From the NCBI GenBank assembly GCA_903827735.1, contig CAIKJM010000471.1:1-14860 (forward strand): a stretch of DNA of 14,860 nucleotides. The letters run 5' to 3'. The DNA comes from an uncultured Rhodanobacter sp. (lineage in GTDB: Bacteria > Pseudomonadota > Gammaproteobacteria > Xanthomonadales > Rhodanobacteraceae). The notes under the pieces were generated by a model. The model saw only the letters and a list, made by a program, of their open reading frames with translations. It was not told where the DNA came from and did not search any database. Each line of letters starts with the position of its first letter. Position 1 is the first letter of the stretch. A program made the position numbers and the translations under genes. Positions 12,897 through 14,860 of the stretch are shown in pieces.

Positions 12897-14468
12897 ATGG
12901 CTCTGAAAGGACGGTCGATTTTTCGCATCGGTGTCGTCGTGGTGGTGGCTGGCGTGCTCGCCTGGAATCACTTCCATGCGAAGGACGATTCGCTTGCCAG
13001 CGAACAGGTGCCAGCGATTGCACCGCAAAAGGATGCCGCGCCGGCGCCGCCGCGCACCTGGCAGCTCGGTTCGGTCACGCTCACCGCGTGCGAGCTTGGG
13101 CAACCCAACAGCGGACTCAGCACGGCGGCGTGGTGCGCCGATTTTCCGGTGCCGGAAAATCGCGACGATCCGCACAGCCGGATCATCAAACTGAAACTCG
13201 CCGTGCTGCGCACCAGCGCGCAGGTCCCCAGCCGCGACATGCTGGTGTTTCTCGCCGGCGGTCCGGGGCAGGCGGCGACCGCCGAAGCAAGCACGGTGGC
13301 CTCGGTGCTGCAGCCGCTGCGCGCGCATCGCGATGTGCTGCTGCTCGACCAGCGCGGCACCGGCGGCTCCAACGCGCTTACTTGCAAGGATACCGACGAG
13401 ATCACCGCCAAGGATGACGAAGACAGCGACGACCTCGGCAAGATTCGCAGCGCCGCCGCGGCCTGCCTCAAGCAGATCAGCCCACGCGCGGATCCGCGCT
13501 ACTACACCACGACGGTGGCGGCGCAGGATCTGGAGGATGTGCGCAAGGCGCTGGGCTCGCCGGCGTTCGATCTGATCGGCGTGTCCTACGGCACGCGCAT
13601 GGCGCAGCAGTACCTGATGCATTACCCGGATGCAGTGCGCAGCGTGGTGCTTGACAGCAGCGTGCCCAATACACTCGCGCTCGGCGAAAGTTTTGCCGAG
13701 ACGCTGGACGAAGCGCTGAAGCTGCAGTTTGCGCGCTGCACCGCCGAGCCGGCCTGCAAGCAGCGCTTCGGCGATCCAGACCAGACGCTGTATCAGCTAC
13801 GCGATGCGCTGCGCGCCAACCCGCATACAGTGAGCTTTCGCGATCCGGAAACGTATCGGGCGGTCAAGCGCGTGTTGAACGAAAGCTCGCTGGCCAGCGT
13901 GGTGCGCATGTTTGCCTATACGCCACCGACGGCGGCATTGCTGCCGATGTCGATCGACGCGGCCGCGCACGGCGACGTCGGCCCGCTGTTGGGGCAGGCC
14001 AAAATTCTTTCCGGCGATCTGTCGGAGCTGATGGGCAGCGGCATGCAGTACTCGGTCATCTGCAGCGAGGATGCCGACCTGCTGACGCCACGCCCGCAGG
14101 ACGAGCAAACCATCCTCGGCACCAAGATGGTCGATTCGCTCAAGGCGGTCTGTTCGGTCTGGCCCAAGGGCATGCGCCCGGTGAATTTCCACCAGCCGCT
14201 GAAGACCGACAAACCCGTGCTGCTGCTGGCCGGCGAGTACGATCCGGTCACGCCACCGCGCTACGCCGCAGAAATCGCCAAGGGTCTGCCCAACGCGCGC
14301 GTGCTGGTACTGAAGGGGCAGGCGCACAGCGTCATGGCGGCCGGCTGCGCGCCCAAGCTGATCAAGCAATTCGTCGAGAAGCTCGATCCCAAGGCGCTCG
14401 ATGCCAGCTGCCTGGACCTGCTGCAGCCCACCCCGATTTTCATCGACTTCAACGGCTCGACACCATGA
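12897..14468 (+). CDS. Membrane-anchored alpha/beta hydrolase with TAP-like C-terminus (probable peptidase)
   Basis: A 523-residue serine hydrolase of the tripeptidyl-/prolyl-aminopeptidase type. An N-terminal hydrophobic segment (about 8-23) after basic residues anchors or exports it, so the catalytic part should face the periplasm. Catalytic features: oxyanion-hole motif GGPGQ (121-125), DQRGTGGS (151-158), nucleophile elbow GVSYGT with S230, acid D449 in GEYDPVTP and H478 in GQAHSV. The segment from about 440 on matches the TAP-like domain. Several cysteines (65, 80, 163, 190, 281, 287, 389, 419, 484, 505) suggest periplasmic disulfides. ATG 12897 has GAGGGG eight bases upstream. The likely reaction is removal of N-terminal residues from short peptides, but an esterase role cannot be excluded. 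It is co-transcribed with an ABC exporter. Confidence 0.88.
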   Translation: MALKGRSIFRIGVVVVVAGVLAWNHFHAKDDSLASEQVPAIAPQKDAAPAPPRTWQLGSVTLTACELGQPNSGLSTAAWCADFPVPENRDDPHSRIIKLKLAVLRTSAQVPSRDMLVFLAGGPGQAATAEASTVASVLQPLRAHRDVLLLDQRGTGGSNALTCKDTDEITAKDDEDSDDLGKIRSAAAACLKQISPRADPRYYTTTVAAQDLEDVRKALGSPAFDLIGVSYGTRMAQQYLMHYPDAVRSVVLDSSVPNTLALGESFAETLDEALKLQFARCTAEPACKQRFGDPDQTLYQLRDALRANPHTVSFRDPETYRAVKRVLNESSLASVVRMFAYTPPTAALLPMSIDAAAHGDVGPLLGQAKILSGDLSELMGSGMQYSVICSEDADLLTPRPQDEQTILGTKMVDSLKAVCSVWPKGMRPVNFHQPLKTDKPVLLLAGEYDPVTPPRYAAEIAKGLPNARVLVLKGQAHSVMAAGCAPKLIKQFVEKLDPKALDASCLDLLQPTPIFIDFNGSTP

Positions 14469-14472
14469 GGAG
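14467..14472 (+). promoter_or_regulatory. Ribosome binding site fixing the start of the 57-residue protein
   Basis: GAGGAG seven bases before ATG 14480, overlapping the hydrolase stop codon. It favours this ATG over the in-frame ATG at 14465, which overlaps the stop as ATGA but has no site of its own. Confidence 0.55.
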
Positions 14473-14479
14473 CGGTGCC

Positions 14480-14653
14480 ATGAGACAACCCTATGTGCTG
14501 GTGAATGCCATGCTGTGGGCCGCAGCGATACTCGCGGCCGCTGTGCTCAACGCGTCGCACTTCCTTTCCCTGATCCTGCTGCCGATGCTGGCCACGCTAT
14601 CGCAACTTGCGATCGGCCCGCGCACATGCCGCATCCGGAGACATATCTCGTGA
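14480..14653 (+). CDS. Small two-helix membrane protein, unknown function
   Basis: A 57-residue protein, not recognised. Two hydrophobic segments (about 5-23 and 27-45) separated by NASH, then a basic tail RTCRIRRHIS. The start is set by GAGGAG seven bases upstream; an alternative ATG at 14465 would give 62 residues. Its TGA overlaps the GTG start of the next gene as GTGA, so it is translated together with the exporter ATPase. It may be an accessory subunit of that exporter. Confidence 0.7.
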   Translation: MRQPYVLVNAMLWAAAILAAAVLNASHFLSLILLPMLATLSQLAIGPRTCRIRRHIS

Positions 14654-14860
14654 TCGAAGTCAGGGATCTGCATAAAGCCTTCGGCGTCGTGAAAGCCGTC
14701 GATGGCGTCAGCTTTATGGCGCGCGACGGCGAAATCACCGGCCTGCTCGGGCCCAACGGCGCCGGCAAGACCACGACGCTGCGCCTGGCGCTGGGCCTGA
14801 TCGGGGCGGACGCCGGCACGGTGGAACTGCTCGGCCACATCCTGCCGGAACAGGGCGGTC
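14650..14860 (+). CDS. ABC exporter ATP-binding protein, NatA-like (3' part beyond window)
   Basis: Only the first 70 residues are visible: MIEVRDLHKAFGVVKAVDGV, then GEITGLLGPNGAGKTTTLRL with Walker A GPNGAGKT (34-41), and IGADAGTVELLGH. This is the usual opening of the CcmA/NatA group of exporter ATPases; signature and Walker B lie past the edge. It starts with GTG at 14650 inside the previous stop (GTGA), with GGAG (14637-14640) nine bases upstream. A permease gene is expected next. The link to NatA (sodium export) is by resemblance only; drug or peptide export is equally possible. It belongs to the operon with the regulator and the hydrolase. Confidence 0.88.
   Translation, partial: MIEVRDLHKAFGVVKAVDGVSFMARDGEITGLLGPNGAGKTTTLRLALGLIGADAGTVELLGHILPEQGG

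Noticed and set aside
12558..13622. Long minus-strand open frame (354 residues)
   Set aside because: Antisense to the Xre regulator and hydrolase, which have clear motifs. Its arginine/histidine/alanine-rich product looks like a mirror of GC-biased codons.

Overview
The window reads as a GC-rich gammaproteobacterial chromosome, most likely Lysobacterales (Xanthomonadales), possibly near Dyella, Rhodanobacter or Luteibacter. This rests on codon style, the type of ferredoxin reductase, the use of sigma-54 promoters and the mix of families. It is an inference, not a sequence match. No rRNA, tRNA, insertion sequence or CRISPR array was seen.

Left edge (1-2295): a minus-strand two-gene ABC exporter (yadG-like ATPase, yadH-like permease cut by the window edge). 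It is divergent from a plus-strand ferredoxin--NADP reductase. The 185-base gap between them holds a 16-bp palindrome and a plausible promoter.

Centre (2296-11663): two complete chaperone-usher pilus operons lie head to tail on the minus strand. Both are of the archaic (sigma-fimbria, Csu-like) type, whose subunits carry the spore-coat-protein-U (SCPU) fold. Transcription runs right to left, and each operon has the order major pilin, periplasmic chaperone, outer-membrane usher, distal SCPU subunit. The right operon (11603 to 7375) ends in a single-domain, cysteine-rich subunit. The left operon (6951 to 2296) ends in a two-domain subunit resembling a CsuE tip adhesin. Usher stop and distal-subunit start overlap as ATGA in both, and usher starts lie inside the chaperone genes. 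In front of each major pilin gene is a near-consensus sigma-54 (RpoN) promoter with the obligatory GG-N10-GC spacing: TTGGCACAGGGATTGC (7008-7023) and TTGGCACGCCGATTGC (11649-11664). Two different pili therefore appear to share one activator-dependent mode of expression. The last stop of the left operon abuts the stop of the reductase gene with no base between them.

Right edge (11868-14860): a plus-strand operon starts after two copies of an 18-bp palindrome (TGTCAAGCTTGCTTGACA and a one-mismatch copy 47 bp downstream). Each carries a consensus -35 hexamer TTGACA in its right half. The operon encodes a six-helix membrane protein, a 65-residue Xre/Cro-type regulator, a membrane-anchored alpha/beta hydrolase with a TAP-like C-terminus, a 57-residue membrane protein and the start of an ABC-exporter ATPase. 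Spacings are tight (3-5 bases or overlaps) except for 11 bases before the 57-residue protein. The small regulator is the obvious candidate to bind the palindromes.

The most notable signals are the paired sigma-54 promoters over twin archaic pilus operons, and the palindrome pair that likely autoregulates the hydrolase/exporter operon.
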